Origin: Chthoniobacterales bacterium
Lineage (GTDB): Bacteria; Verrucomicrobiota; Verrucomicrobiia; Chthoniobacterales; UBA6821
Assembly: GCA_021733705.1 (NCBI GenBank)
Contig: JAIPKF010000095.1
Location: 1-5,989 of the forward strand
Reading direction: 5' to 3'
Length of the DNA: 5,989 bases
A program made the translations under genes and the position numbers. A model generated the notes under the pieces. The model was not told the DNA's origin, ran no database searches, and worked only from the letters and a program-made list of their open reading frames with translations. The first letter of the stretch is position 1; each line of letters opens with the position of its first letter. Positions 1 to 5,989 of this stretch are shown here, piece by piece.

Positions 1-1
1 T

Positions 2-784
2 GTAATAAAACAAGTGAAAGTTTATGTTGCTAGCAAGCGTAAACTGAGTGTTGGAGACAAAATGGCAGGGCGGCATGGTAACAAGGGTGTTGTTGCAAAA
101 ATTGTTCCAGAGGAAGATATGCCTTATCTTGCCGATGGAACTCCTGTAGATATTGTCTTGAATCCACTTGGTGTTCCTAGTCGTATGAATGTAGGGCAAG
201 TTTTGGAAACTCACCTTGGTATTGCTGCGAAAGCTTTAGGCTTCAAAGTAGCCACTCCCGTGTTTGATGGTATCTCTGAAGAACGTATTCGTGAGTATCT
301 CAGAGAAGCTGGTAAAAAAGAGGGATTCTCGTGGATTCAAGAAAATGGTAAATCAACTCTTTATAACGGTCTTACAGGTGAGGCATTTGATCAGCAAGTT
401 GTTGTTGGAATCATCTACATGATGAAACTCGGTCACCTTGTCGCAGATAAGATCCATGCTCGTGCCGTTGGCCCTTACTCATTAGTAACACAACAGCCAC
501 TTGGTGGTAAAGCACAGTATGGTGGACAACGTTTCGGTGAAATGGAAGTTTGGGCATTGCAAGCTTATGGCGCTGCTTATACATTGCAAGAGCTGCTTAC
601 CGTTAAGTCAGATGATGTCCAAGGAAGAACCCGTATTTATGAAAGTATTGTTAAAGGAGATAATTCCTTAGAAGCAGGAATACCTGAGTCCTTTAATGTA
701 TTGATTAAAGAAATGCAGGGTCTCTGTCTCAATGTCTCTGTAGATCAGAAGGATCATACTACACCTATCATTGAGGTAGATTAA
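2..784 (+). CDS. rpoB: RNA polymerase beta subunit, C-terminal part (5' end cut by window)
   Basis: This is the last 260 codons of the beta subunit of DNA-dependent RNA polymerase, which forms the active centre with beta'. The frame is open to the window edge, so the GTG at 14 is an internal valine and not a start. Visible landmarks are GDKMAGRHGNKG (53-88), whose lysines at 59-61 and 83-85 match the active-site lysines of the E. coli protein (about K1065 and K1073). Next come NPLGVPSRMN, ATPVFDG and DKIHAR, with a histidine at 455-457 equivalent to E. coli H1237. GGQRFGEMEVWAL and TVKSDDVQGR follow, and the C-terminal clamp-associated PESFNVLIKE lies near the end. The segment between the ETHLG and ATPVFDG motifs is short, as in Bacillus, and lacks the roughly 40-residue stretch seen in E. 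coli. It ends in TAA, 94 nt before rpoC. Identity is certain; only the N-terminal part is missing. Confidence 0.99.
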   Translation, partial: VIKQVKVYVASKRKLSVGDKMAGRHGNKGVVAKIVPEEDMPYLADGTPVDIVLNPLGVPSRMNVGQVLETHLGIAAKALGFKVATPVFDGISEERIREYLREAGKKEGFSWIQENGKSTLYNGLTGEAFDQQVVVGIIYMMKLGHLVADKIHARAVGPYSLVTQQPLGGKAQYGGQRFGEMEVWALQAYGAAYTLQELLTVKSDDVQGRTRIYESIVKGDNSLEAGIPESFNVLIKEMQGLCLNVSVDQKDHTTPIIEVD

Positions 785-878
785 CACCTTTTGTTTTAAT
801 TTCACATTTTATTCATTTTTAGAATAGACAGAATAATCTCCAAACTATTGTTACGATAGAAATACTTATAAGCTAGCT
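785..878 (+). other. rpoB-rpoC spacer and rpoC translation start region
   Basis: This 94-nt AT-rich spacer has T-rich runs in its first half. I see no stable hairpin followed by a T run, so rpoB and rpoC are probably on one transcript. An in-frame TAA at 834-836 is followed by no ATG, GTG or TTG until the ATG at 879, which fixes the rpoC start. The last 20 nt before that ATG contain no GGAG, GAGG or AGGA; the best partial match to a Shine-Dalgarno sequence is a weak TAAG at 869-872. Two short overlapping palindromes, CTTATAAG (865-872) and AGCTAGCT (871-878), abut the start codon but are too short to interpret. No well-spaced -35/-10 pair was found. Confidence 0.6.
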
Positions 879-3800
879 ATGATTGAACAAGAAACAACTG
901 ACTTGCTGGGACATCCCTCTGATAATTCTTTTGACCAGGTACAAATAACTGTTGCCTCTCCAGAGCTCATGCGTTCTTGGAGTAAAGGTGAAGTGAAAAA
1001 TCCTGAAACGATTAACTATCGTACATTCAAGCCGGAAAAAGGAGGGCTCTTTTGTGAGAGGATTTTCGGACCGACGCGCGATTGGGAATGTTCATGTGGA
1101 AAATATAAGCGTATTAAACATAAAAATGTTGTTTGTGACCGTTGCGGTGTAGAAGTCACGTTAAGTCGCGTCCGTCGTGAACGTATGGGACATATTGATC
1201 TTGCAGTTCCTGTATCTCATATCTGGTTCTATAAGTGTATGCCATCACGTATTGGTCTTATGCTCGATATGACTGGTCGTCAGTTAGAACGAATTATATA
1301 CTATGAAGATTATGTCGTTATTGATCCCGGTAAAACTCCTTTAGAAAAAGGACAGCTTCTTACAGAGAGTGAATTTCATGAAGCTGAGGATCAGTATGGA
1401 GAGGATTTTAGTTTTAGCATGGGAGCAGAAGCTATTCAGAAATTGTTAGAATCGATGGATCTTAAAAAAGAGCAATCTGCCATTGAAAAGCAGATGACTC
1501 AAACTAAGAGCAAACAAATTCGGAAAAAATTAGCAAAGAGGATGAAGCTTGTTCAAGGTTTCTTGAGCTCCAAAACACGTCCGGAATGGATGATTCTCAA
1601 TGTGCTACCAGTAATTCCTCCTGATCTGCGACCCCTAGTACCACTAGAAGGAGGACGATTCGCCACTTCCGATCTCAACGATCTCTACCGACGTGTGATT
1701 AATCGTAATAATCGCCTTAAGACATTATTGCAGCTTAAAACACCAGAAGTCATTATTCGTAATGAAAAGCGGATGCTTCAAGAAGCAGTGGATGCCGTCT
1801 TTGATAATGGACGTCATGGACGTGCTGTGACCGGTGCTGCAAACCGCCCACTAAAATCATTGAGTGATATGCTCAAAGGAAAAGGAGGCCGATTCCGTCA
1901 AAACCTACTTGGAAAACGGGTCGATTATTCTGGGCGTTCTGTAATTGTAATCGGCCCAGAGTTAAAACTGAATCAATGTGGACTACCTAAAAAAATGGCC
2001 CTTGTTCTTTTCGAACCATTTATTATTCGTCGACTCAAAGAGCTAGGCTATGTGCACACAGTACGTAGTGCTAAGAAACTGATCGAACGTCAGACTCCTG
2101 AAGTTTGGGATATCCTAGACGAGGTTACTCGCGGGCATGCTATCATGCTCAATCGTGCTCCAACATTGCATCGACTCTCGATTCAAGCTTTTGAACCAAT
2201 TTTAATTGAAGGAGAGGCTATTCGTATTCATCCACTTGTCTGTACGGCCTACAATGCCGATTTTGATGGTGATCAAATGGCAGTACATGTTCCCTTGTCC
2301 GTGGAAGCACAATTAGAAGCACGTACCTTAATGCTAGCTCCTAATAATATTTTTTCGCCCTCAAGCGGTAAGCCAATCACAAATCCATCACAAGATATTC
2401 CTCTTGGATGCTATTATCTCACTCAGTCACCACGAATTATTCCAGGAGCGAAAGAAGTACGTCTTCCACTCTTTGCAGATGCAGCTCAAGTCGAGATGGC
2501 ATTAAGCGAGGGTTCTATCAAAATACATACACGCATTCGTCTCCAAAATCCGGATCGTCACAAACCTACTGTCTATGGAAATAGTGAGTTGGCAGTCATT
2601 GAAACGACAGCAGGACGTGTAGTTTTCAATGAAATATGGCCTCATGAACTCGGTTTCTACAATAAAGTAGCTGGAAAGAAACAGCTTGGAGATATTATTT
2701 GGCGTTGTTACAAAGCTGTTGGTCAGCAGCGTACAGTTGAAACATTGGATCGACTTAAAGAAGTTGGTTTCCGTGAAGTCACTCGTGCTGGTGCCTCTAT
2801 TGGAATTAATGACATGATGATTCCTAAAGAAAAAGCAACACTCATTGAAAGTGCCGAAAAGCAAATTGTCGAAGTTCAAAAACAGTATCGTCGTGGTATC
2901 ATCACTGACGGTGAACGAAAGAACAAAGTGCAAGATATCTGGACACATACGGGCGAAGAGATTGCAAATGCGCTCTTCCGTACTATTGAACATAATGATG
3001 GCCGTAAGGAAATGAATCCACTCTTTATGATGGTCGACTCAGGTGCCCGAGGTAATCGTACTCAAATTAAGCAGCTTGCTGGAATGCGTGGTTTGATGGC
3101 GAAACCAAACGGAGAGATTATGGATCAGCCAATTCTTTCTAACTTCCGCGAAGGTCTCTCAGTTCTCGAGTACTTCATTTCGACCCACGGAGCTCGTAAA
3201 GGTCTTGCAGATACTGCACTTAAAACTGCTGATTCCGGTTACCTTACACGCAAACTTGTTGATGCTGCTCAGGATGTTATCATCACTGAAGATGATTGCG
3301 GCACTGTAAATGGAATAGTTGTCCATCCTATCTACGAGGGAGACGAAGAGGTCGTAAGCCTTGCAACCCGTATCATGGGAAGGGTAAGCTGTGAAACTGT
3401 TAAAGATCCTATCACAGGAAAAGCAGTGGTTAAAGTCAATCAGCTCATTGATGAAGAAATAGCACTTTCACTTGCACGAATTGGACATGAACAGCTCAAG
3501 ATTCGTTCTGTACTAACCTGCGAAAGCAAGCGTGGTGCATGTGCAAAATGTTACGGCAGTAATTTAGCTACAGGAGAATTGATCTTTCATGGTGAGGCTG
3601 TTGGAATCATTGCTGCTCAAAGTATCGGAGAGCCAGGTACGCAGCTCACAATGCGTACCTTCCACGTTGGAGGAACTGCAAGTCAAACATTCAAACAGCC
3701 CATCATTAAATCCAAAAATGAAGGAACGATTCGTTTCAATGATATACGAACCGTACAGGCATTAGATGGAACTTTTATTGTTCTCAGTAAAAATGGAACT

Positions 3801-4979
3801 ATCGGTATCTACGGTAAGGATGGACGTGAGTTGGAGAACCATGTCGTAGTAATCGGTTCTATCATTTCTGTTGCAGATGGATCCTCAATTAAAAAAGGAG
3901 TCTCCTTCGTACAATGGGATCCATATAACATACCCATTATTACTGAAAAAGCAGGTAAGATTGAATTCCGTGATATGATTTCAGGTGTCACTATCCGAAA
4001 AGAAGTTGACGAAGAGACTGGAATCATGGAGACCGTTGTTATTGAGCACAAAGAAGATCTTCACCCTCAATTAGCAATCGTCAATGCAAGCAAGCAAGTA
4101 CTTGCTAGCTATTCTATCCCAGCTGGCGCTCACCTTGAGGTCAAGGAAGGAGAAACTGTTCAGGCAGGTCAACGTCTTGCTAAAACTCCACGTAAGATTG
4201 CCAAAACAAAAGATATTACAGGAGGCCTTCCTAGGGTTGCTGAACTCTTTGAAGCACGTCGTCCTAAGGAAGCCTGTGAAATTGCTCGTATTGATGGTAT
4301 CGTTGACATTGCTGGTACAGTCCGTGGTAAAAGGAAGCTACTAGTCCGTGATCCTCAAACAGGAGTTGAAGAGGAACATCTGATTCCACTTTCCAAGCAT
4401 ATTATTGCCTTTAAAGGAGACTTCGTTAAAAAGGGTCAACAATTAACGGATGGTCCAGTAGTTCCGCATGAAATCCTTGAGGTTTGTGGACCCCAAGAGC
4501 TCCAGGAGCACCTTCTCAACGAAGTTCAAGAGGTTTACCGCTTGCAAGGCGTGGAGATCAATGACAAACATATTGAAATTATTATTCGACAGATGCTGCG
4601 GAAGGTAAAAGTAACTGATCCCGGTGATACAACATTACTCTGGGGAGATCAAATTGATCGCTTGGAATTTGAAAAGGAGAATACGGAAGTTATTGCTAAA
4701 GGTGGCAAACCAGCGGAAGCTGCTCCAGTTCTTCTAGGCATTACTAAGGCTTCACTAGAGACAGATAGTTTTATTTCAGCCGCTTCATTCCAAGATACAA
4801 CGCGTGTCTTAACTGAAGCAGCAACGCTTGGAAAAATCGATCGTCTCCGTGGCTTCAAAGAAAATGTCATTATGGGTCATCTCATTCCCGCAGGTACAGG
4901 ATTTCAAACGAACAGAAAGTTTGACCTAGCCATAGAGGAAGATATTCCAGTAATGGAATCTGAAACCGAAGACATTTAA
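879..4979 (+). CDS. rpoC: DNA-directed RNA polymerase beta' subunit
   Basis: Complete 1366-aa beta' subunit, the catalytic half of RNA polymerase (E. coli 1407 aa). The N-terminal zinc ribbon has C71, C73, C86 and C89. The sigma-binding clamp helices lie at about 266-308, with R276, E296 and A303 matching E. coli R275, E295 and A302. The lid/switch region follows at about 340-360. NADFDGDQM at 459-467 supplies the Mg-binding aspartates D461, D463 and D465. The secondary-channel coiled coil contains the GINDMMIPKEK and GERKNKVQDIW motifs. The bridge helix (FREGLSVLEYF, GARKGLADTALKTADSGYLT) is at about 760-797. The second zinc site is C807, C881, C888 and C891, with the same spacing as E. coli. 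The trigger loop contains MRTFH with H929. An SI3-type insertion of about 170 residues (roughly 936-1106) splits the trigger loop before GGLPRVAELFEARRPKE. The C-terminus ends in a short acidic tail. The start is fixed by an upstream in-frame stop. The frame is intact, with no odd residues. Confidence 0.99.
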   Translation: MIEQETTDLLGHPSDNSFDQVQITVASPELMRSWSKGEVKNPETINYRTFKPEKGGLFCERIFGPTRDWECSCGKYKRIKHKNVVCDRCGVEVTLSRVRRERMGHIDLAVPVSHIWFYKCMPSRIGLMLDMTGRQLERIIYYEDYVVIDPGKTPLEKGQLLTESEFHEAEDQYGEDFSFSMGAEAIQKLLESMDLKKEQSAIEKQMTQTKSKQIRKKLAKRMKLVQGFLSSKTRPEWMILNVLPVIPPDLRPLVPLEGGRFATSDLNDLYRRVINRNNRLKTLLQLKTPEVIIRNEKRMLQEAVDAVFDNGRHGRAVTGAANRPLKSLSDMLKGKGGRFRQNLLGKRVDYSGRSVIVIGPELKLNQCGLPKKMALVLFEPFIIRRLKELGYVHTVRSAKKLIERQTPEVWDILDEVTRGHAIMLNRAPTLHRLSIQAFEPILIEGEAIRIHPLVCTAYNADFDGDQMAVHVPLSVEAQLEARTLMLAPNNIFSPSSGKPITNPSQDIPLGCYYLTQSPRIIPGAKEVRLPLFADAAQVEMALSEGSIKIHTRIRLQNPDRHKPTVYGNSELAVIETTAGRVVFNEIWPHELGFYNKVAGKKQLGDIIWRCYKAVGQQRTVETLDRLKEVGFREVTRAGASIGINDMMIPKEKATLIESAEKQIVEVQKQYRRGIITDGERKNKVQDIWTHTGEEIANALFRTIEHNDGRKEMNPLFMMVDSGARGNRTQIKQLAGMRGLMAKPNGEIMDQPILSNFREGLSVLEYFISTHGARKGLADTALKTADSGYLTRKLVDAAQDVIITEDDCGTVNGIVVHPIYEGDEEVVSLATRIMGRVSCETVKDPITGKAVVKVNQLIDEEIALSLARIGHEQLKIRSVLTCESKRGACAKCYGSNLATGELIFHGEAVGIIAAQSIGEPGTQLTMRTFHVGGTASQTFKQPIIKSKNEGTIRFNDIRTVQALDGTFIVLSKNGTIGIYGKDGRELENHVVVIGSIISVADGSSIKKGVSFVQWDPYNIPIITEKAGKIEFRDMISGVTIRKEVDEETGIMETVVIEHKEDLHPQLAIVNASKQVLASYSIPAGAHLEVKEGETVQAGQRLAKTPRKIAKTKDITGGLPRVAELFEARRPKEACEIARIDGIVDIAGTVRGKRKLLVRDPQTGVEEEHLIPLSKHIIAFKGDFVKKGQQLTDGPVVPHEILEVCGPQELQEHLLNEVQEVYRLQGVEINDKHIEIIIRQMLRKVKVTDPGDTTLLWGDQIDRLEFEKENTEVIAKGGKPAEAAPVLLGITKASLETDSFISAASFQDTTRVLTEAATLGKIDRLRGFKENVIMGHLIPAGTGFQTNRKFDLAIEEDIPVMESETEDI

Positions 4980-5013
4980 TCAACACACAACATATTCAAA
5001 TATATTTTTTCTC
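4980..5013 (+). other. rpoC-rpsB spacer and rpsB translation start region without Shine-Dalgarno
   Basis: Only 34 nt separate the rpoC stop from the rpsB ATG. The stretch is A/C-rich and then T-rich, with a run of six T at 5005-5010 just before the start. It contains no G at all, so no Shine-Dalgarno pairing is possible here. A 10-bp palindrome, AAATATATTT (4998-5007), runs into the T run, but it is all A/T, has no loop, and makes a poor terminator candidate. The U-rich leader could suit S1-assisted or unstructured-leader initiation (inference). The spacer is too short to hold the long structured rpsB leader known from gammaproteobacteria, unless that element overlaps the rpoC end. Confidence 0.6.
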
Positions 5014-5784
5014 ATGTCTCTTGAACTCATGACTGAACTACTCGAAGCTGGTGTCCACTATGGGCATCAGACAAAGCGCTGGAATCCTAAAATGAAGGAT
5101 TTTATCCTCGAGGAAAAAAACTCCATCTACATTATTGATCTTTCAAAAACAGTTGATCAACTCGTAGAGGCTACTAATTTTCTTGGAAAGATAGCTAAGA
5201 AGCGTGGCAAGATTCTTTTTGTTGGCTGTAAAAAACAGGCTCAGGAAGCAGTGAAAGAGGCAGCTGAAGCATCTGGGCAATTTTATGTAAATCAACGTTG
5301 GCTTGGAGGAACATTGACTAATCTCGTCACCATTCGTAAGAGCGTCAATAGATTACTTGAATTTGAAGCGCTAGAAAAAAGCCCAGGGTTTCATAAAATT
5401 AACAAAGCCGAAGCTAGTGCACTTCGTCGTGAAGCTCTTAAGATTCGTAAAAATCTTGAAGGTGTTATCAAGATGGATAAATTACCAGATGCTATCGTTA
5501 TCATTGATACTGTTCGAGAAAGCATTGCTGTTGCAGAGGCTCGGAGTTTGAATATTCCTATTGTTGCTATCGCTGATACCAATAGTGATCCAGATGTGAT
5601 CAATTTCCCAATCGCAGGAAACGATGATGCAATTCGCTCCATTCGTATCATTCTTCAGAAACTCGTAGATGCAGTTCTTGTAGCAGATGCTGGAATACAA
5701 CAAGTATCTTCGGTTCCTCCTGAACTTTCTAACGAAAAAAACCTTGCTCCTAAGCAAGAGACTGTCGTGACAGAAGCTTCGTAG
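5014..5784 (+). CDS. rpsB: 30S ribosomal protein S2
   Basis: Complete 256-aa small-subunit ribosomal protein S2 (E. coli 241 aa), which binds late in 30S assembly on the head-body cleft side and is needed for S1 docking. Family landmarks are the N-terminal LLEAGVHYGHQT (9-20) with WNPKM (23-27), and KILFVG (66-71). QRWLGGTLTN (94-103) precedes the helical coiled-coil region at about 104-155. The LPDAIVIID stretch (157-165), ADTNSDP (187-193) and GNDDAIRSI (202-210) follow. The last 28 or so residues form a polar, probably disordered tail that is longer than in E. coli. The ATG at 5014 gives the usual S2 N-terminus. An internal ATG at 5029 is possible but would remove conserved-length sequence, and it also lacks a Shine-Dalgarno. 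The gene lies 34 nt after rpoC and 48 nt before tsf, so it probably shares a transcript with both. It ends in TAG. Confidence 0.98.
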   Translation: MSLELMTELLEAGVHYGHQTKRWNPKMKDFILEEKNSIYIIDLSKTVDQLVEATNFLGKIAKKRGKILFVGCKKQAQEAVKEAAEASGQFYVNQRWLGGTLTNLVTIRKSVNRLLEFEALEKSPGFHKINKAEASALRREALKIRKNLEGVIKMDKLPDAIVIIDTVRESIAVAEARSLNIPIVAIADTNSDPDVINFPIAGNDDAIRSIRIILQKLVDAVLVADAGIQQVSSVPPELSNEKNLAPKQETVVTEAS

Positions 5785-5832
5785 AAGAAGTATTGAGTAA
5801 TCTCTCTCTATTTATTTTCAACTTCAACCGTA
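5785..5832 (+). other. rpsB-tsf spacer and tsf translation start region without Shine-Dalgarno
   Basis: This 48-nt spacer begins with GAAGAAG next to the rpsB stop and then becomes pyrimidine-rich, with a CT repeat at 5801-5808 and a T-rich stretch at 5809-5818. The in-frame TGA at 5794-5796 is the last stop before the tsf ATG. The only start-like codon after it is a GTA, which is not used as a start, so the ATG at 5833 is the start. The 30 nt before that ATG contain a single G (5830) and no Shine-Dalgarno core. The nearest GAG is about 36 nt upstream, too far to act. There is no hairpin terminator, in line with rpsB and tsf being co-transcribed as in most bacteria. Confidence 0.6.
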
Positions 5833-5989
5833 ATGATTGACCCTAACTTAGTAAAAAAACTTCGAGAAAAAACCAATGCTGGAATGATGGATTGTAAGCG
5901 TGCCCTTACCGAGGCTAGTGGAGATTTTGAAAAAGCAGAGGCTATCTTGCGTACTAAGGGTATTGCAAGTGCTGACAAAAAATCATCAC
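5833..5989 (+). CDS. tsf: Elongation factor Ts, N-terminal part (3' end cut by window)
   Basis: The first 52 codons of EF-Ts, the guanine nucleotide exchange factor that recycles EF-Tu-GDP to EF-Tu-GTP in the cytoplasm. The visible part covers the N-terminal UBA-like domain. It opens with MIDPNLVKKLREKTNAGMMD, and the family signature LREKTxAGMMDCKRAL lies at residues 10-25. It continues through ALTEASGDFEKAEAILR to KGIASADKKSS at the window edge. Residue 15 is Asn where Gly is common, a substitution the family tolerates. The core domain with the TDFV residues that displace Mg from EF-Tu lies beyond the window. Its position directly after rpsB is the usual bacterial order and supports the call. 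The start is fixed by an in-frame stop at 5794-5796 with no alternative start between. The frame stays open to the last base. Confidence 0.97.
   Translation, partial: MIDPNLVKKLREKTNAGMMDCKRALTEASGDFEKAEAILRTKGIASADKKSS

Noticed and set aside
14..16. GTG at 14 as a gene start
   Set aside because: The same frame is open to the window edge and encodes conserved RpoB sequence upstream (VIKQVKVY), so this is an internal valine codon.
848..872. Possible promoter TTGTTA ... TATAAG before rpoC
   Set aside because: The spacing is about 13 nt, too short for a sigma-70 type promoter, and AT-rich spacers give such matches often.
1054..1152. Short out-of-frame GTG reading frame just after an internal AAGGAGG in rpoC
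   Set aside because: It is only about 30 codons, lies across the conserved zinc-ribbon coding region, and has no recognisable product.
2502..2993. Minus-strand open frame of 163 codons opposite rpoC
   Set aside because: It lies wholly within the conserved rpoC frame, its translation resembles no known family and is rich in Phe, Cys and Asn as expected of an antisense shadow, and no start signals are visible.
4093..4106. Perfect 14-bp palindrome AGCAAGTACTTGCT inside rpoC
   Set aside because: A 14-bp palindrome is expected about 0.4 times by chance in 6 kb, it lies in coding sequence with no loop, and it has no partner copy that I could find.
4084..4344. Plus-strand open frame of 86 codons overlapping rpoC in another frame
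   Set aside because: It sits inside the SI3-to-GGLPRV part of rpoC, whose own frame is clearly conserved; Leu/Lys-rich composition fits a frame-shifted shadow.
4998..5010. AAATATATTT followed by T run as a terminator after rpoC
   Set aside because: The stem is all A/T and has no loop, so it would be unstable; a real intrinsic terminator needs a GC-rich hairpin.
5391..5757. Two overlapping minus-strand open frames opposite rpsB
   Set aside because: Both are antisense to a conserved rpsB frame, overlap each other, and show no recognisable protein features.

Overview
The window is a compact, all-plus-strand block of core transcription and translation genes. In order it holds the 3' end of rpoB (RNA polymerase beta), a complete rpoC (beta', 1366 aa), a complete rpsB (ribosomal protein S2, 256 aa) and the first 52 codons of tsf (elongation factor Ts). 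The spacers are 94, 34 and 48 nt. I see no tRNA, rRNA, insertion sequence, CRISPR array or convincing terminator hairpin. All reading frames are intact and the known catalytic and metal-binding residues are present.

The organism is a bacterium of moderate-to-low GC (a little over 40% by eye). RpoC carries the SI3-type insertion in the trigger loop that is typical of many Gram-negative lineages, while the RpoB C-terminal part has the short, insertion-free connection before its ATPVFDG motif. Together with the weak Shine-Dalgarno signals, this suggests a lineage outside Firmicutes and Actinobacteria. From general sequence impression I favour the PVC/Verrucomicrobiota group, possibly a reduced or host-associated member, but this is only an inference and needs a phylogeny.

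Functionally, rpoB and rpoC encode the two large subunits that form the RNA polymerase active centre. rpsB and tsf encode a small-subunit ribosomal protein and the nucleotide exchange factor for EF-Tu. In many bacteria rpoBC is followed by rpsL-rpsG-fusA, and rpsB-tsf sits in its own operon elsewhere. Here the two pairs are joined with only 34 nt between them, which suggests co-transcription.

Two points deserve a second look: the joined rpoBC-rpsB-tsf order, and the absence of a recognisable Shine-Dalgarno sequence before three consecutive highly expressed genes, although exact AAGGAGG heptamers occur inside rpoC. The window is otherwise ordinary housekeeping DNA, and I found no sign of a new biological system.
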